Part shown: one piece after another, positions 15,203 to 22,660 of the stretch
Position numbering within the stretch: the first letter of the stretch is position 1
Layout: the number at the start of each line of letters is the position of its first letter
DNA from: Palsa-461 sp040414865
Lineage (GTDB): Bacteria > Actinomycetota > Acidimicrobiia > Acidimicrobiales > RAAP-2
NCBI GenBank assembly: GCA_040414865.1
Contig: JBEDUR010000041.1
Span: forward strand, 1 to 31,943
DNA: 31,943 nucleotides
Reading direction: 5' to 3'
Made by a program: the position numbers and the translations under genes
The notes under the pieces: model-generated
The model's input: the letters and a program-made list of their open reading frames with translations, nothing else
Databases searched by the model: none
Told to the model about the DNA's origin: nothing

Positions 15203-16327
15203 GTGCCTCCCGAGAAGCTCCACTGGGCTCATCTGTACCAGGACGTGGTCACCTCAGGCCTGTGCACGGGCTGCTCGGCCTGCATCATCGTCTGCCCCTA
15301 CGACGTCCTCGAGTACGACGATCAGGACGGAAACTACAAGCCGTTCCACGTAGCTGCCGACGGGGGGACGGACAACTGCACCTACGGGGTGCGGGGCTGC
15401 ACGCTGTGCACGCGGGCCTGCCCCCGCTTCGGGGACTGGGAACCCGAGATCGACCACTACCTGTTCGGCCGGGACCGCACCGACGAGGAGGTGTCGGGGA
15501 TCGCGACCGAGATCGTCCTGGCCCGGGCCACCGACCCAGAGATCCTCGAGGTCGGCCAGGACGGGGGGTTCGTCTCGGCCCTGCTCGTCTGGGCCCTCGA
15601 ACACGACGAGATCGACGCCGCCTTGGTGTCGGACCTCGAAGGCGACGGGACCAGCTGGCGGGCGGTCCCCGCGGTCGCCCGCACGAGAGAGGAGATCCTG
15701 CGAACAGCCGGCTCCCGTTACACCTATTGCGCCAACCCGATGGGCTATGCCGAAGCGACCGAGGCGGGTGCCGAGCGACTGGCCCTCGTGGGCATGGGCT
15801 GCCAGACCTCGGCCACCGCGGTCATGTCGGCCCGCAAGGCCGGCAAGGTGGCCCGACGCTTCAACCTGTCCATCGGGCTCTTGTGCTCGAAGACCTTCGA
15901 CGACGCCATCTTCCCCGAGCTCTTCGAGGCCCGCTACGACCTGCCGCGCGAGGAGATCAAGAAGATGAACATCAAGGGCGTCTTCCAGCTCTGGATGCGC
16001 GACGGCTCCTACCACGAGGTGCCCCTCAAGGAGGCCCACGCCTGGACCCGGGAGGGCTGCAAGGCCTGCCCGGACTTCGCCGCTGAGCACGCCGACATCT
16101 CGACCGGGGGTATCGGTGCCTTCAACGACTGGACCCTCACCCTGGTGCGGACCGAGCGGGGCAAAGAGATCTTCGACGCCATGGTGAAGGACGGCGCGGT
16201 CGAGCTGCGTCCGATCGACGACGACCCCGGCTCGGTCGCGCTCATGCACCGGTTGAGCACCACGAGCCGCAAACGGTGGCCGGCCACCGCCGTGCCCATG
16301 CCCGGGAGGATCCCGGTTCGGTCCTAG
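15203..16327 (+). CDS. Coenzyme F420 hydrogenase/dehydrogenase beta subunit family (FrhB-like) oxidoreductase
   Basis: A 374-residue flavin/iron-sulfur protein of the FrhB family, which passes electrons between deazaflavin F420 and a partner. Two ferredoxin-type clusters are visible: Cys21, 24, 27 and 31 (CTGCSACIIVCP), and Cys59, 66, 69 and 73 (GCTLCTRACP). The FrhB N- and C-terminal domains follow, with conserved stretches around VGQDGGFVSALL and GMGCQTSATAVM. No hydrogenase subunits are adjacent, so it is a stand-alone reductase; its electron partner is unknown. The GTG start was chosen for the -10 element six bases upstream; an upstream TTG is less likely. Its stop codon overlaps that of the convergent uracil-DNA glycosylase (CTAG). 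Confidence 0.9.
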   Translation: MPPEKLHWAHLYQDVVTSGLCTGCSACIIVCPYDVLEYDDQDGNYKPFHVAADGGTDNCTYGVRGCTLCTRACPRFGDWEPEIDHYLFGRDRTDEEVSGIATEIVLARATDPEILEVGQDGGFVSALLVWALEHDEIDAALVSDLEGDGTSWRAVPAVARTREEILRTAGSRYTYCANPMGYAEATEAGAERLALVGMGCQTSATAVMSARKAGKVARRFNLSIGLLCSKTFDDAIFPELFEARYDLPREEIKKMNIKGVFQLWMRDGSYHEVPLKEAHAWTREGCKACPDFAAEHADISTGGIGAFNDWTLTLVRTERGKEIFDAMVKDGAVELRPIDDDPGSVALMHRLSTTSRKRWPATAVPMPGRIPVRS

Positions 16328-17010
16328 CCGGTGTCGAGAGCTCTCGCCCGGGAGAAGACGGCGTCGAACATCTCCACGGTCAGGGTCCCGGTGAAGGTGT
16401 TGCGCTGGCTCGGGTGGTAGGAGGCGAGCACGGTCCGGCCGCCGTCCACGGAGAACTCGGCCAAGTGGGCGAAGCGGGGCCGGGGCCTGATCCCGAGCAC
16501 GGTGGCGAGCGCGCCCAGCGCGAAAGCGCCGAGTGCGACGTAGATCCGGGCCGAGGTGAGCAGCTCGAGCTCGCTGGCCAGATACGGCAGGCAGTTGTCC
16601 CGCTCCTCGGCCGTCGGCTTGTTCTGTGGTGGGGCGCAGCGCACCGCGGCGGTCACGAACGCGCCGGCCAGCTTCAGCCCGTCCCCCGAGTCCGTGCTCG
16701 TGGCCTGGTTGGCGTAGCCGGCCCGGAACAGCGCGCCGTAGAGCCAGTCGCCCGAGCGGTCGCCGGTGAACATCCGGCCCGTCCGGTTGCCGCCGTGGGC
16801 CGCCGGAGCCAGGCCGACGACCACCAATCGGGCGGCGGAGTCGCCGAAGGCGGGCACGGGGCGGGCCCAGTAGTCCTGGCCGGCGTAGGCCCGGCGGCCT
16901 TCCGCCGCGACCTGCTCGCGCCAGGCGACCAGCCGCGGACAGCGCCGGCAGTCCACCACCCGGGCCTGCAGGCGCTCGAGCGCGGTCGGCTCCGAGTCGA
17001 GCGGGAGCAC
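16324..17010 (-). CDS. Uracil-DNA glycosylase, family 5 (UDGb type)
   Basis: A 228-residue iron-sulfur DNA repair enzyme that removes uracil and other deaminated bases. Motif 1 is GLAPAAHGGNRTGRMFTGD (66-84) and motif 2 is HPSQRNTFTG (199-208), the family 5 pattern; motif 1 lacks the polar catalytic residue found in families 1 and 4, as usual for UDGb. The four cluster cysteines are 21, 24, 125 and 140. The GTG start has no Shine-Dalgarno but a TAGGCT -10 six bases upstream, so the mRNA is probably leaderless. Only 24 bases separate it from the divergent phosphomutase-like gene. Confidence 0.93.
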   Translation of the reverse strand: MLPLDSEPTALERLQARVVDCRRCPRLVAWREQVAAEGRRAYAGQDYWARPVPAFGDSAARLVVVGLAPAAHGGNRTGRMFTGDRSGDWLYGALFRAGYANQATSTDSGDGLKLAGAFVTAAVRCAPPQNKPTAEERDNCLPYLASELELLTSARIYVALGAFALGALATVLGIRPRPRFAHLAEFSVDGGRTVLASYHPSQRNTFTGTLTVEMFDAVFSRARALDTG

Positions 17011-17016
17011 CCCCGG

Positions 17017-17026
17017 AGCCTACGAT
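17017..17026. promoter_or_regulatory. Overlapping divergent -10 elements (bidirectional promoter)
   Basis: The ten bases AGCCTACGAT hold TAGGCT on the minus strand (six bases before the uracil-DNA glycosylase GTG) and TACGAT on the plus strand (eight bases before the phosphomutase-like GTG). The two hexamers share the central TA step. Both match TAnnnT, and the whole intergenic gap is only 24 bases, so one open complex region probably serves both leaderless genes in turn. Confidence 0.5.
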
Positions 17027-17034
17027 CAGGGGTC

Positions 17035-17751
17035 GTGCCCTCTTCGCCACGGACCGCGGTCGCACGCGGCGCGGGTTCCCCCGCCTCGGGGCGGGCCGGG
17101 GCAGGCCGGCGGCGGCGGGCCGAGCGACGGGCCACGGTCGTCTTCCTGGTTCGCCACGGGGTCACTCCGACCACCGGCCGGGTGTTGCCGGGACGCGCCC
17201 CCGGGCTCCACCTCTCCGATGCCGGGCGCAGACAGGCCGAAGCAACCGCCGAGCGCCTGGCCGCCGTCTCACCCCGACCGACCGCCGTCTACGCCTCGCC
17301 GATGGAGCGCGCCCGGGAGACGGCGGCGCCGATCGCCCGCGCCCTCGGCCTGCGGGTCCGCAACCACTACGGCCTGCTCGACGCCGCCGTCGGCGAGTGG
17401 GAGGGCAAGAGCCTGCGGGTGCTGGCCCGAAAGCCAGCATGGCGCACGGTGGCCGGCTGGCCGAGCGGGTTCCGGTTTCCCGGCGGGGAGTCCTTCGCCG
17501 AGATGCAGGCCCGGGTCCTCTCGAGCGTGCTCGAACTGGCCGCCGCTCACCAGGGCGAGCGACTCGTGTGCGTCTCCCACGCCGACCCGATCCAGCTGAT
17601 CATCGGCTCCATCGCCGGAGTCCCCCTCGACATGTTCCAGCGCATCACGGTCTCCCCCGCATCGGTCTCGGCCGTCGTGCTCGGGCCGGGGCGCCCGAGC
17701 GTGTTGTGCGTGAACACCACCGGGACCCTGGCCGAGCTGCTCCCGTCGTGA
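17035..17751 (+). CDS. Histidine phosphatase superfamily protein, MSMEG_4193 family (probable phosphomutase/phosphatase)
   Basis: A 238-residue protein of the phosphoglycerate-mutase-like superfamily. The phosphohistidine motif is VRHG (39-42), preceded by a basic, disordered-looking N-terminus rich in Arg, Ala and Gly. The second arginine appears in SPMERARETA, the catalytic Glu region in VGEWEGKS, and the second histidine in VSHADPI. This family is found in Actinobacteria together with the next two genes. Its GTG start is inferred from the short gap to the divergent gene. The stop codon overlaps the next start (GTGA), indicating translational coupling. The substrate is unknown. Confidence 0.9.
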   Translation: MPSSPRTAVARGAGSPASGRAGAGRRRRAERRATVVFLVRHGVTPTTGRVLPGRAPGLHLSDAGRRQAEATAERLAAVSPRPTAVYASPMERARETAAPIARALGLRVRNHYGLLDAAVGEWEGKSLRVLARKPAWRTVAGWPSGFRFPGGESFAEMQARVLSSVLELAAAHQGERLVCVSHADPIQLIIGSIAGVPLDMFQRITVSPASVSAVVLGPGRPSVLCVNTTGTLAELLPS

Positions 17752-18254
17752 CCGAGCACGACCTCGACTCGCCGGAGATCTTCACCGTCGGCACGGTCGG
17801 CCCCGTCGGCCAGCGGGTCTTCCTCCTCCAGTGCCGCCAGGGACGAGACCTCCTCACCGTCAAGGTAGAGAAGCAGCAGGTGGCCGTGCTGGCCAGTTAT
17901 CTCGCCCGGATCGTTCGCGAGGTGGGTCGTCCGAACGCCCTCCCCCAAGAGGTGGTGTTCGTGGCCGACGAGGAACCGGCCTGGGTGGTCGGGACGATCG
18001 GCGTCTCCTACGACGAGCCGGCCGCTCGGGTCGTCGTGGTGGCCGAGGAGTTGAGCGACGACGAGGACGAAGACGAGGACGACAGCTCGGTGGCTCGCAT
18101 CTCGATCACCCTGGAGCAGGCGGCGGCCTTCGCCGTGGTCGCGACCGGACTGGTCGAGGCGGGACGGCCCCCTTGCCCCCTGTGCGGCCTGCCGCTCGAC
18201 CCCTCGGGTCACGACTGCCCGCGCACCAACGGGCACCGGCCGCCCACGACGTGA
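17748..18254 (+). CDS. DUF3090 family protein
   Basis: A 168-residue protein of an actinobacterial family without known function. The N-terminal two-thirds is a predicted alpha/beta domain. An acidic run of Asp and Glu spans 104-112, and the C-terminus has a zinc-binding-looking motif with Cys143, Cys146, His155 and Cys157 (PPCPLCGLPLDPSGHDCP). It starts at a GTG inside the stop of the phosphomutase-like gene and its own stop overlaps the next GTG, so all three genes are coupled. The metal-binding end suggests a scaffold or nucleic-acid/protein-binding role, which is inference only. Confidence 0.9.
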   Translation: MTEHDLDSPEIFTVGTVGPVGQRVFLLQCRQGRDLLTVKVEKQQVAVLASYLARIVREVGRPNALPQEVVFVADEEPAWVVGTIGVSYDEPAARVVVVAEELSDDEDEDEDDSSVARISITLEQAAAFAVVATGLVEAGRPPCPLCGLPLDPSGHDCPRTNGHRPPTT

Positions 18255-18976
18255 GCGGGCCCGGCGTCCCGGCCGACGGCCTCGCACGCCGCGTGCTCGG
18301 CCAAGGGGAGATCACCGTGCACGGGCGCATCGCCGGCAGCTCCAACGTCACGATGCTGGTGACCTGTGAGCTGGAAGACACCGCGCTGGCCGCCGTCTAC
18401 AAGCCGGCGCGAGGCGAGCGCTCGCTGTGGGACTTCCCCACCGGCCTACACCGCCGCGAGATCGCGGCCTATGTCCTTTCCGAGGCGCTCGGTTGGGGCC
18501 TCGTCCCGCTCACCCTCGAGCGGTTGGACGCCCCGCTCGGGGTCGGCTCGGTGCAGCTCTTCGTGGAAGAGGATGGCGAGTCCCACTACTTCACGCTGCG
18601 CGACGAGGGCCGCTACGACGAGACTCTGCACCGCATCGCCGTCTTCGACGTCGTGGCCAACAACGCTGACCGCAAGAGTGGGCACGTGCTGTTGGCCGAC
18701 GGCCGGTTGTGGGCGATCGACAACGGGCTGTCGTTCCACCACCAGCCCAAGCTGCGCACGGTCATCTGGGATTTCGCCGGCGACCCGCTCACCGACGACG
18801 AGGTCGAGGCCCTCGAGCGCCTCGTCGGCGCGGGATGGCCAGCGGCCTTCGACGAGCTGCTCGAACCAGTCGAGCGGACCGCCCTGTGCCAGCGGGTGGC
18901 CTACCTGCTCGGCGAGGGTCGCCTGCCCGCTCCTCGCCGCGACGACTGGCGTCCCTACCCCTGGCCGCTTGTGTAG
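18251..18976 (+). CDS. SCO1664 family protein, PI3/4-kinase-like fold
   Basis: A 241-residue protein of an uncharacterised actinobacterial family with distant likeness to phosphatidylinositol 3-/4-kinases. Kinase-like features are a lysine in AAVYKPARGE (Lys51), a catalytic-loop-like FDVVANNADRKSGH, and a metal-binding-loop-like LWAIDNGLSFH. The order and spacing fit the atypical kinase fold, so ATP-dependent phosphorylation or AMPylation of an unknown target is plausible but unproven. It is the third gene of the coupled trio and ends 21 bases from the convergent SGNH hydrolase gene. Confidence 0.9.
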   Translation: MSGPGVPADGLARRVLGQGEITVHGRIAGSSNVTMLVTCELEDTALAAVYKPARGERSLWDFPTGLHRREIAAYVLSEALGWGLVPLTLERLDAPLGVGSVQLFVEEDGESHYFTLRDEGRYDETLHRIAVFDVVANNADRKSGHVLLADGRLWAIDNGLSFHHQPKLRTVIWDFAGDPLTDDEVEALERLVGAGWPAAFDELLEPVERTALCQRVAYLLGEGRLPAPRRDDWRPYPWPLV

Positions 18977-18997
18977 AGCCCCGGCCGACTGGGCGGG

Positions 18998-20116
18998 TCA
19001 AAGCGCGACGTGGAGGTTGTCCTTGATGCACGATTCGACCGCCCCCGACAGGACCTGGGCGCCACCCGCGGTGATGTGAGTGCCATCGGGCTCCCGCACG
19101 TTCACCTCTTGGCCGGACTCCAGCAGATAGGGGGTGAACTGGCCGCTCGGGGTGCCAATCACGTTCCAGGAGGCCACGTAGTCGACGCTCGGGTTCCTGA
19201 CCGCCGCCTGCTGGGCCAGACCGTTGATGTGCTGCATCGCTGAGGAGAGGGCGGGAGCCTGCATGGGCGGCATGCCCATCCAGATCACCCTGGCCCCGTG
19301 GCTGGCCGCCTCCGCCATGAACGACGCCACCCGGGCACGGTAGGTCTCGTCCCAAGCGGTCGTCGCGAACGGCACGTCCGGGGGCCCGGGGAGGTCCTGG
19401 TCGTCGTTGGCCCCAATCATCACCACCACGATCTGGGGGGTGTACCGGCGCAGATCGGACGCCAGTTCGGCCGGCCAGTTGAAATAGTCGGGCCGGGTCA
19501 GCCCGGTGTCCACCTCGCCGTCCAGGGTCGCCCGGGCCACCCCGGTCTGGTCCAGGTCCTGCACGAGCACGTTCCCGAGATCGATCCCGAGCGAGTCGCC
19601 AAGGACGAGCACCCGTTCGGGGTCGGCGGCGGTCGGGCGCGGATCCAAGATGGCGGGCACCCTCGCGGTGGTCTCGGCGCCGGTGGCCCGCGTGTGCTGC
19701 GCCGGGTGGCGGGGCGCGGTGAGGACCATGCCGTTGCCAGGCCGGTTGCCGCCGCGCCCCAAAATGCCGTCGGTCACCGACACCACGTGGGACAGGCCAA
19801 GGCCGCGGCTGAGGGTGGCGAACGGGCCCAGGATGTCCAACGAGACGCTCCGGCGAGTCCCGATCGGGGAAACTTGCGCGTTGTGCTGCAAGGTGGGGGC
19901 GTCGAGAAGGAGCCAGAGCCCGAAGCCGGCCAGGCAGACACCGAGGATCCGGGTCCACTTGGCCCGTCCCGGCTCGGGACCGATGGGTGGCCGCGGCCGG
20001 TGCCGCAAGCCCGGGACAACCGCCGGCGCCCGGAGCTTCGGCGGCCGGGCGACCGATCGCCGGTGCGCCGGCGCGGCCCGCTCCCGCGGGCGGACCGTGG
20101 TGAGCTGCCGGCTCAT
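18998..20116 (-). CDS. SGNH/GDSL hydrolase, DUF459-like, partner of the MBOAT protein
   Basis: A 372-residue membrane-anchored esterase/acyltransferase. A basic, Pro-rich N-terminal region of about 50 residues precedes one membrane helix (about 55-72), putting the catalytic domain outside the cell. Block I is LGDSLG with nucleophile Ser175; the block III asparagine is in IGANDD; the catalytic Asp344 and His347 are in DGTHITAGG. It lies 52 bases downstream of the MBOAT gene on the same strand, as in AlgI/AlgJ- and Pat-type O-acetylation pairs where the MBOAT protein carries acyl groups across the membrane and the SGNH protein transfers them. The acceptor polymer is unknown. Confidence 0.88.
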   Translation of the reverse strand: MSRQLTTVRPRERAAPAHRRSVARPPKLRAPAVVPGLRHRPRPPIGPEPGRAKWTRILGVCLAGFGLWLLLDAPTLQHNAQVSPIGTRRSVSLDILGPFATLSRGLGLSHVVSVTDGILGRGGNRPGNGMVLTAPRHPAQHTRATGAETTARVPAILDPRPTAADPERVLVLGDSLGIDLGNVLVQDLDQTGVARATLDGEVDTGLTRPDYFNWPAELASDLRRYTPQIVVVMIGANDDQDLPGPPDVPFATTAWDETYRARVASFMAEAASHGARVIWMGMPPMQAPALSSAMQHINGLAQQAAVRNPSVDYVASWNVIGTPSGQFTPYLLESGQEVNVREPDGTHITAGGAQVLSGAVESCIKDNLHVAL

Positions 20117-20128
20117 CGACGTGGCGCA

Positions 20129-20174
20129 GTCATCAGAAGGGTGGTCAGGGTCATCAGAAACGGGGTCATCAGAA
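20129..20174. repeat. Three direct copies of GTCATCAGAA
   Basis: The ten-base unit occurs at 20129-20138, 20150-20159 and 20165-20174, all in the same orientation, filling the gap between the MBOAT stop and the SGNH start. The rightmost copy contains the MBOAT stop codon (TTCTGA on the minus strand). The spacing (21 and 15 bases) is irregular, so slippage-type duplication of the gene end is a simple explanation. Confidence 0.6.
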
Positions 20175-21599
20175 CCGGTAGTAGATGAAGGGTGCCACTC
20201 CCGTTGGCCCCAGGGTGGTGATGCCGAGCAGGATGACCCCGAGCGCGCCGGCCTGGACCAGGGCCCGCTGCTCGGAGAAGACCCGTTGGACGCGCTCGAT
20301 CGCGTTGGGCGGAATGAACTGGACCCCGATCACCCCCATGATGACGAACACCAACAGCGGGGTGATCAACGGCGATCCCGTGCCCCAGCCGTCGCCCAGC
20401 CGGGAGAGGACCGCCCGCGCGTTGGAGAACGACGATGCGTTGAAGAAGACCCAGCCGAGGCACACGAACTGGAACGTCCAAAACCGCTGCCACATTGACC
20501 TCGCGGTGCCCTCGGCCACCGCCGGAAGGCCCCTTTGCACCCGGAACCGCCGCCGAAGATGCCCGACCGATTGGCCCACGCCCTGCAGCGCGCCCCAGAT
20601 CACGAAGGTCCAGTTGGCGCCGTGCCACAGCCCCCCGAGGACCATCGTGATCATGATGTTGCGGACCACGAAGGCATCCGACCCCCGGTTGCCCCCGAGC
20701 GGGATGTACAGGTAGTCGCGCAGCCAGCGCGACAGGGTGATGTGCCAGCGTCGCCAGAAGTCCTGCAGGTTGCGGGCCGTGTAGGGGGCGTCGAAGTTGA
20801 CTGGGAACCGGACGCCGAGCAGAAGAGCCAGGCCGATGGCGATATCGGTGTAGCCGCTGAAGTCGCAGTAGATCTGCACCGCGTAGCCCCACGCGGCGAA
20901 CACGACCTCTGGGGCCGAGTGGGCGCGCGGAGCGCTGAACACCGGCTGGACGATGGCGGTCGAGACGTAGGAGGAGATGACGACCTTCTTGAAGAGGCCA
21001 GCCATGACGAGCCAGATCGCCCGGGAGAAGTCGACCTCGGCCGGGTCGCGCCGGCGACGGATCTGCGGCAGGAGCTCGGCGCCCCGGACGATCGGCCCGG
21101 CGATCAGGTGGGGGAAGAAGCACAGGTAGGTGGCGAGGTCGACCGGCCGGGCCAGCGGAATCTTCCCGTGGTAGACGTCGACCACATAGCTGATGGCCAT
21201 GAAGGTGAAGAAGGAGATGGCCACCGGCAGGGTGGGCTGGACCAACGGGACCAGTCGGCCGGCGCCCATGCCGTGCAGGACGTTGTCGACGTTGACGGCG
21301 AAGAACCCGTAGTACTTGAAGTAGCCGAGCAGCCCGAGCAGGCCGACCAAGGACCCGATGAGCCAGGCCTTCGCCGCTCGCGGTGAGCTCGCGCGCTTGG
21401 TCGCTCCCTCGGCGCCCAGATGGGCGATGACCGTCGACCCCAGCAGCAGGAAGACGAAGCGCCAGTCCCACCAGCTGTAGAAGAAGTAGCTGAAGGCGAT
21501 GGTGGCGAGCTTCCACATCGTCGGGTGCGGGTTGAGCAACCAGCACGTGACGAAGGCGACAAGGAAAAAGATCGCAAAGTCGATGGTCGGAAAAAGCAT
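20169..21599 (-). CDS. MBOAT family O-acyltransferase (AlgI-like)
   Basis: A 476-residue polytopic membrane protein of the membrane-bound O-acyltransferase family. The conserved tract FWRRWHITLSRWLRDYLYIPLGG holds His286, and the catalytic His326 is in LGGLWHGANW. About ten or more hydrophobic helices are visible, and the length matches AlgI and PatA proteins. It is expected to move acyl (usually acetyl) groups to a cell-envelope polysaccharide together with the SGNH protein encoded next. A -10-like TACGCT lies about 18 bases before the ATG on the minus strand, suggesting its own promoter rather than readthrough from etfA about 100 bases upstream. Confidence 0.95.
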   Translation of the reverse strand: MLFPTIDFAIFFLVAFVTCWLLNPHPTMWKLATIAFSYFFYSWWDWRFVFLLLGSTVIAHLGAEGATKRASSPRAAKAWLIGSLVGLLGLLGYFKYYGFFAVNVDNVLHGMGAGRLVPLVQPTLPVAISFFTFMAISYVVDVYHGKIPLARPVDLATYLCFFPHLIAGPIVRGAELLPQIRRRRDPAEVDFSRAIWLVMAGLFKKVVISSYVSTAIVQPVFSAPRAHSAPEVVFAAWGYAVQIYCDFSGYTDIAIGLALLLGVRFPVNFDAPYTARNLQDFWRRWHITLSRWLRDYLYIPLGGNRGSDAFVVRNIMITMVLGGLWHGANWTFVIWGALQGVGQSVGHLRRRFRVQRGLPAVAEGTARSMWQRFWTFQFVCLGWVFFNASSFSNARAVLSRLGDGWGTGSPLITPLLVFVIMGVIGVQFIPPNAIERVQRVFSEQRALVQAGALGVILLGITTLGPTGVAPFIYYRF

Positions 21600-21700
21600 G
21601 GGCGCGACGCTCCGGCGAGCGTATCCGCTGACCCCCCCGGCAGCCTGGTTCTTTCACGAGCTGCGGCGACGTTGAGCCGCCGGGCCGCTGCCGGATTGCC

Positions 21701-22660
21701 CTACCGACTCTTCAGCGCGTCGATCAAGGCGGGCAGAACCTTGTGCACGTCGCCGACGATGCCGAGATCGGCGACCGAGAAGATCGGGGCGTCCTGGTCC
21801 TTGTTGACGGCCACGATGTTCTTCGACCCCTTCATCCCGACCAGGTGCTGGGTCGCACCCGAGATCCCGCAGGCGATGTAGAGGTTCGGCTTGACCGTCT
21901 TGCCCGTCTGGCCGACCTGGCGAGCGTAGGGGACCCAGCCGGCGTCGACGATGGCCCGGCTGGCTCCGGCCGCGCCGTTCAGCAGCTTGGCCAGCTCCTC
22001 GATCATCTCGTACTTGTCGGCCGAGCCGAGGCCGCGCCCGCCCGAGACGATGACCGCGGCCTCGTCGAGCTTGGGTCCGGAGCGTTCCTCGACGTGGCGG
22101 GCGACCACCCGGGCCGCAGCGCTCGGCGTCGCCGCTGGGACCGAGACCGGGATCACCTCGGCCGGCCCACCGCCACCCGGTTCGGCGGTGAAGGACTTCG
22201 CCCGCACCACGTAGAGGTAGGGACCCTCAGCGGTGAAGCGGGCCGTCGCGGTGAGGGTTCCGCCGAAAAGCGAGTGCTGCGTCGAGCCGTCCCCGTCCAT
22301 CCCCACGATGTTGGTGATCACCGGGCGGTCGAGCTTGACCGAGAGCCGCCCGGCCACATCACGACCGTCGTAGCTGGTCGGGAACAGGATGGCGTCGGGT
22401 GGATCGCCACCCTCGACTAGCGCGGCGATCGCACCGGCCACCGGGACACCCGGGAGCATGTCGCCCACGTCGCCCACGTCGTAGACCTTGGTTGCTCCGT
22501 ACTCGCCGAGCACGCCGGCGTGCTCGGCCGCCGAGCCGCCCCAGGAGACCGCCGAAACATTCGAGGCGATGGTCCGGGCCTCGGTCAACAGCTCCAACGC
22601 AAGCGAGGTCGGCCCGGACTCAGCCGCCTCAGCCAGGACCCACACGTTGTCGAGCGCCAT
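21701..22660 (-). CDS. etfA: Electron transfer flavoprotein subunit alpha
   Basis: The 319-residue FAD-binding subunit of ETF, which takes electrons from acyl-CoA and related dehydrogenases and passes them to ETF:quinone oxidoreductase. The C-terminal FAD domain is unmistakable: SGGRGLGS, then VPYARQVGQTGKTV and the signature LYIACGISGATQH. The length is standard. Its ATG overlaps the etfB stop by one base (TGATG on the minus strand), so the two are translationally coupled in the usual beta-alpha order. Confidence 0.96.
   Translation of the reverse strand: MALDNVWVLAEAAESGPTSLALELLTEARTIASNVSAVSWGGSAAEHAGVLGEYGATKVYDVGDVGDMLPGVPVAGAIAALVEGGDPPDAILFPTSYDGRDVAGRLSVKLDRPVITNIVGMDGDGSTQHSLFGGTLTATARFTAEGPYLYVVRAKSFTAEPGGGGPAEVIPVSVPAATPSAAARVVARHVEERSGPKLDEAAVIVSGGRGLGSADKYEMIEELAKLLNGAAGASRAIVDAGWVPYARQVGQTGKTVKPNLYIACGISGATQHLVGMKGSKNIVAVNKDQDAPIFSVADLGIVGDVHKVLPALIDALKSR

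Noticed and set aside
15254..17065. 603-residue minus-strand reading frame
   Set aside because: It covers the antisense of the F420 gene and another frame of the uracil-DNA glycosylase gene; both real genes have clear motifs.
20113..21657. 514-residue minus-strand reading frame over the MBOAT gene
   Set aside because: It is an out-of-frame shadow; the other frame carries all MBOAT motifs.
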